64,000 bases of DNA. It comes from JANQQZ01 sp039187315. Its GTDB lineage: Bacteria; Planctomycetota; Phycisphaerae; Phycisphaerales; UBA1924. Position numbers and translations under genes: made by a program. Location of the stretch: the NCBI GenBank assembly GCA_039187315.1, contig JBCCZQ010000006.1, positions 1 through 64,000 of the forward strand, read 5' to 3'. Of this stretch, positions 1-8,341 are shown piece by piece (positions within the stretch are counted from its first letter, which is position 1; every line of letters starts with the position of its first letter). Under the pieces are notes generated by a model. That model did not search any database, was not told the origin of the DNA, and saw only the letters and a program-made list of their open reading frames with translations.

Positions 1-2
1 CC

Positions 3-1151
3 GAGCGGGCCGAAACGGTCGAAGCGGGCAGCCCGCCTCAGGCCGGATCGCCACAGGCCGGATCACCACAGGCCGGTTCCCATTCGACGTCACCTGGATC
101 GCCGGCGTGCAGGGACGCCGAGTACCAGTCGTTCGCGGTGGGCGAGATCGCGATCGTCTGCTCTCGGTACGAGCTCGGCACTATAGATCGGGTCAAACCA
201 TTCCGCAGGGGCTCACGCCGCTCGCCAAAAGCCGTGCTCGAAACAGCGCGAGGTAGGCTGCTGCTCAAGCGCCGCGCCGCGGAGCACGATTCCATGCGGC
301 GTCTCGTCTTCGCGCACGCGATCCAGTCCAAGCTGCTCGCGTCGGGCCTGCCCCTCGCCCGGCTCGTCCGGACGCGTGACGGCCAGAGCAGCGTCATGCA
401 CGAGGGGCGGGTCTACGAGCTGTTTGACTTCGTCGAGGGCCGGCGATACGACCGCTCGGTGCGCGATACAGCCGATGCCGGGATCACCCTTGCCAGGCTG
501 CACACCGCGCTGGCCGACAGCGCCCCGAGCGCACTGCCGGGCCACGGCAGCTACCACGATGCGCCGGTGGTCGCCGACGGCCTGCGCACGATCGCTTCCC
601 GCTCGGCCGGGAGCCCGGAGGCCGCGTGCTGCTCTCGACTGGCGTCGGTCTACGCCGGCGCATCGGCCCGCGTGCGATCGCTGGGCATCGCGACGTGGCC
701 GCGACAGGTCGTCCACGCCGACTTCCACCCCGGCAACCTCGTCTTCCAGACACCGCAGGACGACGGCCAGCCCGCGGGCGCCCGAGTGCGGGCGATCCTG
801 GACTTCGACGCCTGCCGGATGGGCGCGCGGGCGATCGACGTCGCCAACGCTGCCCTTCAGTTTTCCGTGCTCCGAAGCGACCGCGAGCCCGCATCGTGGC
901 CCGACGGGCTGGATCTTGACCGGCTGCGTGCCTTTATCACGGCCTACGACCGTGTGCCGGGGTGCTTGCTGAGCAAGGCGGAGATGGCCGCGCTGCCCTG
1001 GCTCATGACCGAGGCGCTCATCGCCGAGGCGACCATCCCCATCCGAACCTCGGGGCGCTTCGGGCCGTATCCCGGAGAGGCGTTCCTGGCGATGGTCGAG
1101 CGGAAGACAGCCTGGGTGGCCGAGCACGCGGGGGCGATCGAATCGCTATGA
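3..1151 (+). CDS. Aminoglycoside phosphotransferase (APH)/CotS-like kinase family protein, 5' end outside window
   Basis: This is a small-molecule kinase fold of the APH/homoserine kinase/CotS group; the substrate cannot be told. The catalytic loop VVHADFHPGN and the metal-binding ILDFDACR segment are both visible, 30 residues apart, as in APH enzymes. The frame is open to the first codon of the window at base 3, with no start codon between 3 and 138. A GTG at 138 exists, but the FAVGEIAIVCSRYELG segment spanning it looks like the usual start of the kinase domain, so the true start is probably upstream of the window. The visible N-terminus is low-complexity, with repeated QAGSP units. The stop overlaps the next start (ATGA), which suggests translational coupling with the PDZ gene. 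Confidence 0.8.
   Translation, partial: ERAETVEAGSPPQAGSPQAGSPQAGSHSTSPGSPACRDAEYQSFAVGEIAIVCSRYELGTIDRVKPFRRGSRRSPKAVLETARGRLLLKRRAAEHDSMRRLVFAHAIQSKLLASGLPLARLVRTRDGQSSVMHEGRVYELFDFVEGRRYDRSVRDTADAGITLARLHTALADSAPSALPGHGSYHDAPVVADGLRTIASRSAGSPEAACCSRLASVYAGASARVRSLGIATWPRQVVHADFHPGNLVFQTPQDDGQPAGARVRAILDFDACRMGARAIDVANAALQFSVLRSDREPASWPDGLDLDRLRAFITAYDRVPGCLLSKAEMAALPWLMTEALIAEATIPIRTSGRFGPYPGEAFLAMVERKTAWVAEHAGAIESL
39..83 (+). repeat. Three imperfect 15-bp tandem repeats in coding sequence
   Basis: Three consecutive 15-mers begin CAGGCCGG. The first two differ at one base and the third has drifted further. In frame they encode Q-A-G-S-P, Q-A-G-S-P, Q-A-G-S-H, a flexible linker ahead of the kinase domain. 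The unit is a multiple of three, so copy-number change would not break the frame. Confidence 0.7.
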
Positions 1152-2224
1152 ACATGCTGCAGCTGATGCATACAGCCTCGCGGCTCACTGTGTTGACCAC
1201 AACGCTTGCTGTCGTGGCGCTTACCAACGCACAACAGCTGGCCGAGCCTGCGACCGTTGAGCCCGAAGGCACCGAGACCCTCGACGAACTGCTCGCGAGT
1301 CTTGCCGAGGGCGGGTTTGTCGAGCGAGAGCTTGTCTCTCGCCGCATCGAAACATCCCGGTACATCACGCTCGAAGCCATCGAGACGGCGCTGAACCGCG
1401 ATGACCTCGACCCCGAGCAGCGGCAGCGGCTGCTGGGCGCGGGCCGCCGCAAGTTCTTCACGCAGCCACGGGCGGCGATGGGCATCCAGCTCGGGCCGAT
1501 GACCGTCGGAGGGCTCCAGATCACCGGCACAACCCCCGGCTTCAACGCCGCCGAGATCCTGCAGCAGAACGATGTGCTCGCCTCGATCAACGGGCACGCG
1601 ATCGCCTCGGTCCAGGATCTCCAGGTCGCGATCATCAGCCGCTCCCCGGGCGAAACCGTGCCCGTCGTCGTGCTCCGCGGACCTGAGTCGATGGCGCTCG
1701 ACGTCACCCTCGGCGCATGGTCGGCGCTCGGGCAGCGGGCCACCCCCGGTCTGGATGTGCTCGAACGCTCATGGTCGTTCCGCTTCGGCGGGTCCGAGGC
1801 CGGCACGCAAGAGCTCATCCCGCTGCTCGGCGAGCCGCGATCCAGCCAGCAGGACGACGCGACCAGACGCGGGCAACGCCCCACGCGTGCCGGCTGGGTA
1901 GTCGGAGGTGAACCGAGGCTCAACGCAGGGCTCGCGGCGGGCATCCGGCTCGACCGCCCACTCGACGGACAAGATCGGCAAAACGCGATCAGCTACGCCG
2001 ATCGTCTCGCTGCCAAGCTCCTTGAGCTTGAGGATCGCCGACAACGCACGCTCCGATCGATCGAGCATACCGAAAGCAAGCTCGAGGCGTTCCGGCGCGA
2101 AGGCAACGATGCTTCGATCACCGACTACGCCGCCCTGCTCCGTCAGCACCAGCAGACGCTCGATCAGCAGGAAGCAGAGATCAGGACGCTGCGTGCCGAG
2201 CTTGTGCGGCTGCGTCAGCGCTGA
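1148..2224 (+). CDS. Exported PDZ-domain protein with C-terminal coiled coil
   Basis: A 358-residue protein. The ATG at 1148 overlaps the upstream stop by four bases and gives a signal-like N-terminus (hydrophobic stretch about residues 11-27, ending ALTNAQ), so it is probably exported. A PDZ domain at about residues 118-195 has the recognisable features IQLGPM, FNAAEILQQNDVLASING and PGETVPVVVLRG. No protease domain accompanies it. The last 80 residues are charged and heptad-like (LLELEDRRQRTLRSIEHTESK), consistent with a coiled coil. It is likely a periplasmic scaffold or binding protein. The last 44 bp overlap the end of the convergent HD gene. Confidence 0.75.
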   Translation: MNMLQLMHTASRLTVLTTTLAVVALTNAQQLAEPATVEPEGTETLDELLASLAEGGFVERELVSRRIETSRYITLEAIETALNRDDLDPEQRQRLLGAGRRKFFTQPRAAMGIQLGPMTVGGLQITGTTPGFNAAEILQQNDVLASINGHAIASVQDLQVAIISRSPGETVPVVVLRGPESMALDVTLGAWSALGQRATPGLDVLERSWSFRFGGSEAGTQELIPLLGEPRSSQQDDATRRGQRPTRAGWVVGGEPRLNAGLAAGIRLDRPLDGQDRQNAISYADRLAAKLLELEDRRQRTLRSIEHTESKLEAFRREGNDASITDYAALLRQHQQTLDQQEAEIRTLRAELVRLRQR

Positions 2225-2768
2225 GCCTCGATCGCGCCGCTTTCACCGCCGAGATCGCCCGCTGCACGGCCGGCTGGTCGCCCGCGTCGCCGCCGGCCAG
2301 CTCGATCGCCCGATCCATGCGCTCCAGGTGGCGGTGCAGAACATCGCCATCGGTCCCGTCCGCTCGGGTGGCCAGATCCTGGGCATTGTCGAGCACATCG
2401 GCGAGCTTGACCAGGCGAGCTGTCCATCTTGCGCTGGCCAAGCGTCGGTCGTAGTCCTGCTCGCGCTCGTGCTCGGGCAGGAGCATGTTCTTGCTCAGCG
2501 CCGCGACCAGATCCGCCACATCCGTACCGAAATGCTCGGCGAGGTCGTCGTAGTCCGCGGGCGTATCCTCGAGGGTGTCATGCAGATACGCCGCGGCAAT
2601 CGCGACCGGATCGGCACATTCGAAGACGTCGCGCACGACCATGGCGACACGCGCCGGGTGGGCAAAGTAAGGCGTCCGGCCGTCCTTGCGCACATGCGCA
2701 TGGTGCATCCGGGCTGCGAAGGCAGCCGCACGCTGCCAGAGGACATGATCCGGCTCCGGAGCACCCAT
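2181..2768 (-). CDS. HD-domain phosphohydrolase, SpoT/MESH1-like
   Basis: A 195-residue stand-alone HD domain resembling the hydrolase half of RelA/SpoT and small alarmone hydrolases. Visible metal and catalytic residues are H37 (YFAHPAR), H63-D64 with E67-D68 (YLHDTLEDT) and D124 (KLADVLDN), the order expected for a (p)ppGpp 3'-pyrophosphohydrolase. There is no synthetase or TGS domain. The gene starts 3 bp after the GH35 gene on the same strand, so the two probably share a transcript. Its 3' end runs 44 bp into the convergent PDZ gene. Alarmone hydrolysis is inferred from the motifs; another nucleotide pyrophosphate is possible. Confidence 0.75.
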   Translation of the reverse strand: MGAPEPDHVLWQRAAAFAARMHHAHVRKDGRTPYFAHPARVAMVVRDVFECADPVAIAAAYLHDTLEDTPADYDDLAEHFGTDVADLVAALSKNMLLPEHEREQDYDRRLASARWTARLVKLADVLDNAQDLATRADGTDGDVLHRHLERMDRAIELAGGDAGDQPAVQRAISAVKAARSRLSADAAAQARHAAS

Positions 2769-2771
2769 CGG

Positions 2772-5555
2772 CTACGCCAGGATCGGGCGCACGCCCCGCT
2801 CCACGAGCAGCCTGGTCTTCACCGGGTTCGCGCCCATCTCATCGAAGATCAGCAGCTCATTCTCGCCGTCGGCGCTCAGCAGGGCCGGGGGCAGGAGCAT
2901 CTCGGACTCGAGACCGGAGACCGCGCCGCGGCCAGCCTGCAGGAAGTACCGCCCGATGTGGGTGCCGTTGAGGAACAGCTGCCCCTTGCTCAGGCCGGTC
3001 AAATCCACACGCACAGGCGTCGGGCTCGGGGCGAGCTCGAACCCCACGCGGTACCAGGTCGGACCCGTTGCGGTCGTCAGCTTCGTCTTGCTGACCTCCT
3101 CGAACGAACTCGGAGCGGGCGGCTCCCACTTGGCGTAGGACCACTTGGCCTTGCCGGTCAGCTCTTCGGTGCCCTCGAGGATCGAAACGGACGACGCCAG
3201 CGACGCAAGCTCCTCGGACGGGTCCATCGCATCGGTCAAGACCGCGAGCTGGAGCGTGTTGCTGCCACGCGAGAGCGTCTGCTGGTCCAGCACGAACCGG
3301 ACCGGGCCAGCCGTGTCGATGAACCTGTGAGGCTCGTCGTTGATCAAGACCAGCACGCGGCTGGTCAGGTCCTCGATGGTGATGATCAGCGGGTTCTTCT
3401 TGCGGTGCGTGAAGCTCCAGGTCACGCGGTCCGGGTGGGTCTGATCGCCAGGGCGGACGTTCCAGAGCGGGCTCTGGAATCCAAGCAGCTCGACGCGAGA
3501 ACCGGATTCAATCTTGTGCCGCCCGGCTCGGAAGGGCTTGACCTCGTAGAGGTGGTCAACCATGCCCTTGGGCTCGTTGAGCTCGAGGCCCGCGCTGGGC
3601 CGACCAAGGTTCTCAGCAAGGACCGTCAGCGTGTGCTCGCCTTTTTTCAACGGGAGTGCCATCGGCTCGGTCGTGGCGCCGGGCCCGTAGCCGAGGATGC
3701 CGACCCGCTCGCCGTCAAGGAACAGATGCAGCCGATCGCGTGACAGCGGCGCAAGGACCTTGGGCTTGCGCGCCGAAGACGAGCGGAGTTGGACCCGGTA
3801 CCAGCCGTACCCGAACGGTGCCCCGAGGCGTGAGAGGTCCTCCGGTCCGTCGATGGCCGCGAACCGCGGGCTTTCGCCGAGGACATAGTCGCTGGCGATC
3901 AGCGTCTCCCAGCCGTCGAGCGCGATCGACGCAGTCGCGGCGCTCGCCGCGACGGTCTCCTGGAACGTCACTTTTTCGGGCTTGCCGCCGTCTCGCGGGA
4001 TCCGCTGGCAGCTCTTGACGCCCGGCAGCGCGACGGGCACACCCGACGCGTCGACGCGCTCGACGCCGAGGTACACCCCGTCTTCGGCGGCGTGGATCGT
4101 GTCGGCCTGCTCCTCACTCGCCACGACGACCGTGTAGCCCTCGTGCTGGATCACCGATGGCTGCTTGCCCTTGGGGACGATCGCTGTCAGCGGTGAGCCG
4201 TTGATCGAGACCGACCCGCTCGCACCCGACGGGCCGTAGCACACGAACACATTGCCGACAAGAAGCAGCGCGTTGAGCGTGCAGTGGTCGAGCTTGGCCC
4301 GGCTGCCCAGCAGCACATCGAACATCGGCCACGCCACGGCCTGCTTCCCCAGCGGCACAGTCAGCGATGAGCCGTCCCCGAGCATCAGGTCCACATCGCG
4401 TGGCCTTGGCGGCTTCGCGCCGGGCTTGGGCTCTTCACCGAAGACAAACGTCACGCCCCCCTGTGTGCCGACCAGGTCGACTACGGAGGTCGAGTCACTG
4501 GTTCCTGTCGGCGCCCGCTGATCGAGCACCACAGGGCGGTAGTCCTGGTCCAACGCCGTGAAGATCTTGGCAAACTGTGAGGCGAATGTGCTGACCCTGC
4601 GCACGAGCCGGAAGGTCTCGCCCGGTGCGCCGGCATCGCTCACGGGCGCATCGAGCCCGCGGACCGAAGAGCCGAACGCGTCCGCCCGGCCGTCGGGCCT
4701 TCCCGCATAGAAGCCCGGGGTCCGCCCGCCCGCGAACGGCGCCATGACGTACTGCCCACCTCCGGCGAGGACCTCCGCCAGCCGACGCTGGAGCATGACC
4801 GGCGAGGGCTGGTCGGCCGCAGGACCGCCCACGGTGCGTTCGTGAGCGGTGCGCATCTGCACGATGATGCGCGGGCGGTCAGGGTTGACCGCGGTGAGCT
4901 GGCGGAGCGTGGCGAGCATGTCCTCGCCACCAACCCAGCCGTCGATCTCGCCCTCGACGCCCTGCCACAGGTTGTTGGCGTTGATCGACGGGACGTTGAA
5001 GCCGGCCTCGCGGAAGTAGCGGGCAAGCTCGCCGAGGTATCCGACGGCCGCGGCATCGTCGCCGCAGTTCCAGCGTGCCTCGTTCTGGATCGCCAGGATC
5101 GGGCCGCCCTCGCCGGCGCTGGTGATCTGCAAGTCGCGGAGCTGCTCGGTCAGCGCGGTGATGTAGCGGCTGCATGCCTCGAGCAGCGGCGCGTTGGGAC
5201 CGCGCAGCTTCAGGTCGTCTTTTTGGGCGAGCCAGTGCGGAAGCCCGCCCATGTCCCAGCCCTCGCCGATGTACGGCCCCGCGCGGACGATCACCCACAG
5301 GCCCGCCTGTCCGGCGAGCTTCACGAACCGCCGGATGTCGTGCTGGCCCTCGAAGTCGAACTGCCCGGCCCGTGGCTCGTGCAGCGCCCAGGGCACGCTG
5401 GTCGCGACCGTGTTCAGCCCGGCGACGCGGGCAGCGTGCAGGCGGTCGGCCCACTGGTCGTGGGGCGTGCGGGCATAATCGATCTGCCCGCCGACAATCC
5501 AGATCCGCTTGCTGTCGAGGATGAAGCTCTGCCCGTCGAAGGTCACCGTCGCCAT
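2772..5555 (-). CDS. Glycoside hydrolase family 35 (beta-galactosidase)-like protein, possibly inactive
   Basis: A 927-residue protein. The N-terminal third carries GH35 hallmarks: GGQIDYAR (family: SGEIHYFR), AGLNTVATSVPWALHEPRAG, VRAGPYIGEGWDMGGLPHWL, and GGPILAIQNEA, in which E159 matches the acid/base of the family GGPIIxxQxENEYG motif. The strand that should carry the nucleophile (family xTExWxGWFDxWG) reads RPRIIVQMRTAHERT at about 228-241 and has no Glu where expected. The rest is beta-rich, with jelly-roll-like accessory domains. No signal peptide is seen, which is odd for a polysaccharide enzyme. A GGAG lies about 10 bases before the ATG. The HD gene follows directly. Confidence 0.75.
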   Translation of the reverse strand: MATVTFDGQSFILDSKRIWIVGGQIDYARTPHDQWADRLHAARVAGLNTVATSVPWALHEPRAGQFDFEGQHDIRRFVKLAGQAGLWVIVRAGPYIGEGWDMGGLPHWLAQKDDLKLRGPNAPLLEACSRYITALTEQLRDLQITSAGEGGPILAIQNEARWNCGDDAAAVGYLGELARYFREAGFNVPSINANNLWQGVEGEIDGWVGGEDMLATLRQLTAVNPDRPRIIVQMRTAHERTVGGPAADQPSPVMLQRRLAEVLAGGGQYVMAPFAGGRTPGFYAGRPDGRADAFGSSVRGLDAPVSDAGAPGETFRLVRRVSTFASQFAKIFTALDQDYRPVVLDQRAPTGTSDSTSVVDLVGTQGGVTFVFGEEPKPGAKPPRPRDVDLMLGDGSSLTVPLGKQAVAWPMFDVLLGSRAKLDHCTLNALLLVGNVFVCYGPSGASGSVSINGSPLTAIVPKGKQPSVIQHEGYTVVVASEEQADTIHAAEDGVYLGVERVDASGVPVALPGVKSCQRIPRDGGKPEKVTFQETVAASAATASIALDGWETLIASDYVLGESPRFAAIDGPEDLSRLGAPFGYGWYRVQLRSSSARKPKVLAPLSRDRLHLFLDGERVGILGYGPGATTEPMALPLKKGEHTLTVLAENLGRPSAGLELNEPKGMVDHLYEVKPFRAGRHKIESGSRVELLGFQSPLWNVRPGDQTHPDRVTWSFTHRKKNPLIITIEDLTSRVLVLINDEPHRFIDTAGPVRFVLDQQTLSRGSNTLQLAVLTDAMDPSEELASLASSVSILEGTEELTGKAKWSYAKWEPPAPSSFEEVSKTKLTTATGPTWYRVGFELAPSPTPVRVDLTGLSKGQLFLNGTHIGRYFLQAGRGAVSGLESEMLLPPALLSADGENELLIFDEMGANPVKTRLLVERGVRPILA

Positions 5556-5807
5556 GCGCTTTTGGCTCCGTAGCTGTCGGTTGCGCCGCTGCGCCGGTGC
5601 GACCAGGGTCGCATGATCGGTTTATGCTTGGTCCGATCGGGCGTTTGTATGGTGTTTGAGCGTGTCAACGGCACCGAGTAGAACGATAGGGAGGCAGAAC
5701 GGGATCCGCAACGAATCTTGCCGCACGACATACATAGGCTTGCCCCCGCTGGGGGGCGTCCGGCGGTATCCGGACGTGCCCGAGAACGGCGTGGGAGCGG
5801 TGAGGTC

Positions 5808-7598
5808 TTGCGAACGAAAGCTCAAACGGGGTGGGCGGTCCGAGCAGGCCTCGTGTGCGGCGCCGGATGCATCGGCCTCGGGCTGCTGAGCCTGCCGGGC
5901 TGCACGTGGTCGATGGCGCGGATCGACCGTGAGATCGATGCTGTGCTCGCCGAGCGGAACCAGCAGCTCGGCGAGTTTGTCCGCACCCCGCCCCGATCGA
6001 AGCTGGCCGCCGAGACCGCAGATGCCAGCGACGACCCGCGACGCGGCGACACACGCGCCCCCACGACGAACAACCCAGCGCCGGATGACCTTGAGTTCAC
6101 ACCCGCCGATCCTGCTCGGGACGTCGCCTCGCGGCTGGACGCCTACCTGCTCGAGGATCAGGCCGACCCAAGCGACCCCGAAGTGCTGCGGATCGATCTC
6201 CCGACCGCGTTAGCGATCGGGCAGGACTCCGCACGGGAGTTCCTGACCGCACAGGAGAATTACATCGTCGCGGCGATCCAGCTGCTGATCCAGCGACGGC
6301 TATTTGAGCCGCGCCTGTTCAACACCACCTCGGCGACGTTCTCAGGCGACGGGACCGACGGGAGGTTTACCGCAGCACTGGCTGTTGTCAACGAGCTCGG
6401 CGTCCGCCGCCGATTCCAGAACGGCAGCGAGATCACCGCATCATGGCTCGTGCAAGCGACCGAGGACCTCCGCGAGGGCGTCACCGACCGCTATACCAGC
6501 GCAAGCACGCTTGCGTTATCGGGCAGGTTCCCGCTGCTGCGCGGCGCCGGGATCGCCGCTCGTGAGTCGCTGATCCAGGCCGAGCGCAACCTGATCTATG
6601 CCGCCCGAACGTTCGAGCGTTTCCGGCGTTCGTTTCTGGTCCAGATCGCGAGCAACTACTTCACATTGATCCAGGCTCGCGCGGGGATCGACAACCAGAT
6701 CCGCCGGATCGATGCGCTCAAAGCGCTCGAAGACGAGACGGACGCGAAGATCGGGGCGGGCATCCTTCGCGATTTTCAGCGGGCGATCGCGTCGAGCGAC
6801 CGGCTCGAGGCTGAGGCAGCGCTCGCCGAACAGCGCGACAGCTACCGGCTGCTTGAGGACCGCTTCAAGGTGCGGCTGGGGCTGCCCGTCGATGCACCGA
6901 TCCTGATCGTGCCGGTGACGCTCGAGCTGCCCGACCCGGACATCGCGCTGGACGAGGCTGTGGAGCGGGCGATCGATTTCCGGCTCGACCTCCAGACCAC
7001 TCGCGACCGCGTGCTCGACGCCCGTCGGGGCGTGTCGATCGCCCGAAACGCGGTGCTGCCGGATCTGAACATCGACGCCCGCCTGGACCTGCCGACCAAT
7101 GAGCAGCTCGACGAGGGCAACCTGAATTTCGCGCCCGACGACCTGTCGTACTCGGCCGGGATCACGCTCGATCTCCCGCTCGACCGTGTGATCGAGCGGC
7201 TGAACCTCCGCGACGCTGTCATCGATGTGGAGCAGGCGCTTCGCGGGTACGAGCTGAGCCGTGACAACGTTGCGGTCGATGCTCGCGCATCGGTGCGGCA
7301 GGTCGAGCTTGCGCGGTTCCAGCTGCTTCTGTCAGAACGCCAGGTCGAGATCAACCTCCGCCGGCAGCGGGGCCAGGACCTTGACCCGGAAAACGTGACG
7401 ACGCAGGAGCGCGTCGATACGCAGAATGCGCTGCTTTCGGCCGAGAATGCGCGGGACCAGGCCCTGGCCGACCTGCGGATCTCGATCCTGGAGTACCTGC
7501 TGACGACCGGGCAGCTGCGCGTGGCACCGGACGGGACGCTCGCGCCCATCGGAGGGCTGCTGATCGGACCCGATGGTCCCGCTGAAGCCGCCGATTGA
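5808..7598 (+). CDS. TolC-family outer membrane efflux lipoprotein
   Basis: An outer membrane factor of the TolC/OprM/NodT type, forming the exit duct of tripartite efflux or type I secretion systems. I chose TTG 5808 because it gives a basic n-region, a hydrophobic core and a lipobox (SLPGC) in the right order; the frame is open upstream to TTG 5718. The mature protein is mostly long alpha-helical stretches with two related halves (DSAREFLTAQENYIVAAIQLL and the ALDEAVERAIDFRLDLQTTRD half), typical of the family. No membrane-fusion protein or inner-membrane pump gene lies next to it, so its partner is elsewhere. The divergent 250-bp region before it contains a GC hairpin at 5742-5757 but no promoter I would defend. 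Confidence 0.8.
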   Translation: MRTKAQTGWAVRAGLVCGAGCIGLGLLSLPGCTWSMARIDREIDAVLAERNQQLGEFVRTPPRSKLAAETADASDDPRRGDTRAPTTNNPAPDDLEFTPADPARDVASRLDAYLLEDQADPSDPEVLRIDLPTALAIGQDSAREFLTAQENYIVAAIQLLIQRRLFEPRLFNTTSATFSGDGTDGRFTAALAVVNELGVRRRFQNGSEITASWLVQATEDLREGVTDRYTSASTLALSGRFPLLRGAGIAARESLIQAERNLIYAARTFERFRRSFLVQIASNYFTLIQARAGIDNQIRRIDALKALEDETDAKIGAGILRDFQRAIASSDRLEAEAALAEQRDSYRLLEDRFKVRLGLPVDAPILIVPVTLELPDPDIALDEAVERAIDFRLDLQTTRDRVLDARRGVSIARNAVLPDLNIDARLDLPTNEQLDEGNLNFAPDDLSYSAGITLDLPLDRVIERLNLRDAVIDVEQALRGYELSRDNVAVDARASVRQVELARFQLLLSERQVEINLRRQRGQDLDPENVTTQERVDTQNALLSAENARDQALADLRISILEYLLTTGQLRVAPDGTLAPIGGLLIGPDGPAEAAD

Positions 7599-7614
7599 TC
7601 AATCAAGCCGTCAC

Positions 7615-8322
7615 TTAGCCGTGGACTGCGAGCCAAGGATCCACTCGGGCCTCCCATCGCTCGTGGAGTTTCCACCGGTCGCCGGTGGACAAATGGGTGG
7701 ACTCGTTGCCGTCGCGATCGAAGCCGCAGTCCGTCACCAGCCGCTGGCTGCGTTGGTTGTCCGGACAGATCCAACCGACAAGCTTGACCAGCCCGAGACC
7801 GTCGGGCAGATCGGCAAAGCTGTAGGACGCAAGTGCGGTCAGCCCCTCCCGAGCGAGGCCCCTGCCCAAGGCGTCTGCGGTGAGCCAGAGGCTGAAGTCG
7901 GCCTCGAACTCGAGCCCGCGGCGGATTGTGACGAGGTTGAACGCGCCCAGCAGGTCACCCGTGCCGAGATCAACAGCGATACGCCGGAAGGCACGCCCCG
8001 TGTCGTCGCCCTGGGATGTCAGCTCGAGCTGCCGGTCGAAGATCGCGGGTGTCGTCGCGGCGTCTGAACCCAGCGGTAAAAAGTCAGCCAGATGCGACCG
8101 GCTGCGGTCGTAGGCGGCGATCCATGCGTCCCGGTCTGCCTCGCGGAGCGGACGGAGCAGCATGCGTGGCGTCCGGATGCTGGCCCGGCCCGGCTCGGGC
8201 AGGACCTGATCAGGGGCGGGCACCTGGACGGGGCGGGAGGGCCGCATCGAAGGGCGTGTCAGCGGCGAAAAGGTGTCTACCGGATCCAGCAGTGTGGGCT
8301 CATGGCGGGCGGAGTCAGTCAC
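7615..8322 (-). CDS. GNAT-family N-acetyltransferase, RimJ/RimL-like
   Basis: About 235 residues. The RimJ/RimL-like core starts at IRTPRMLLRPLREADRDAW and includes the acetyl-CoA loop LGRGLAREGLTAL, followed by VKLVGWICPDNQRSQRL and a C-terminal GFDRDG, as in ribosomal-protein acetyltransferases. I chose GTG 8322 because GAGGA lies 8 bases before it. ATG 8247 would give 210 residues and the frame is open further upstream to 8460, but that would overlap the divergent gene. The substrate is unknown. The start lies 19 bp from the divergent membrane-protein start, so the two probably share a promoter region. Confidence 0.75.
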   Translation of the reverse strand: MTDSARHEPTLLDPVDTFSPLTRPSMRPSRPVQVPAPDQVLPEPGRASIRTPRMLLRPLREADRDAWIAAYDRSRSHLADFLPLGSDAATTPAIFDRQLELTSQGDDTGRAFRRIAVDLGTGDLLGAFNLVTIRRGLEFEADFSLWLTADALGRGLAREGLTALASYSFADLPDGLGLVKLVGWICPDNQRSQRLVTDCGFDRDGNESTHLSTGDRWKLHERWEARVDPWLAVHG

Positions 8323-8341
8323 GGCGGGTATCCTCGTTTCG

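Noticed and set aside
1908..3743. 611-codon plus-strand open frame
   Set aside because: It overlaps the PDZ, HD and GH35 genes in another frame or strand, and its Arg/Ser-rich composition is that of a GC-rich shadow.
5742..5757. GCCCCC/GGGGGC hairpin before the TolC-type gene
   Set aside because: A 6-bp GC stem is expected by chance in this DNA. No T-tract or conserved context supports a terminator or riboswitch.
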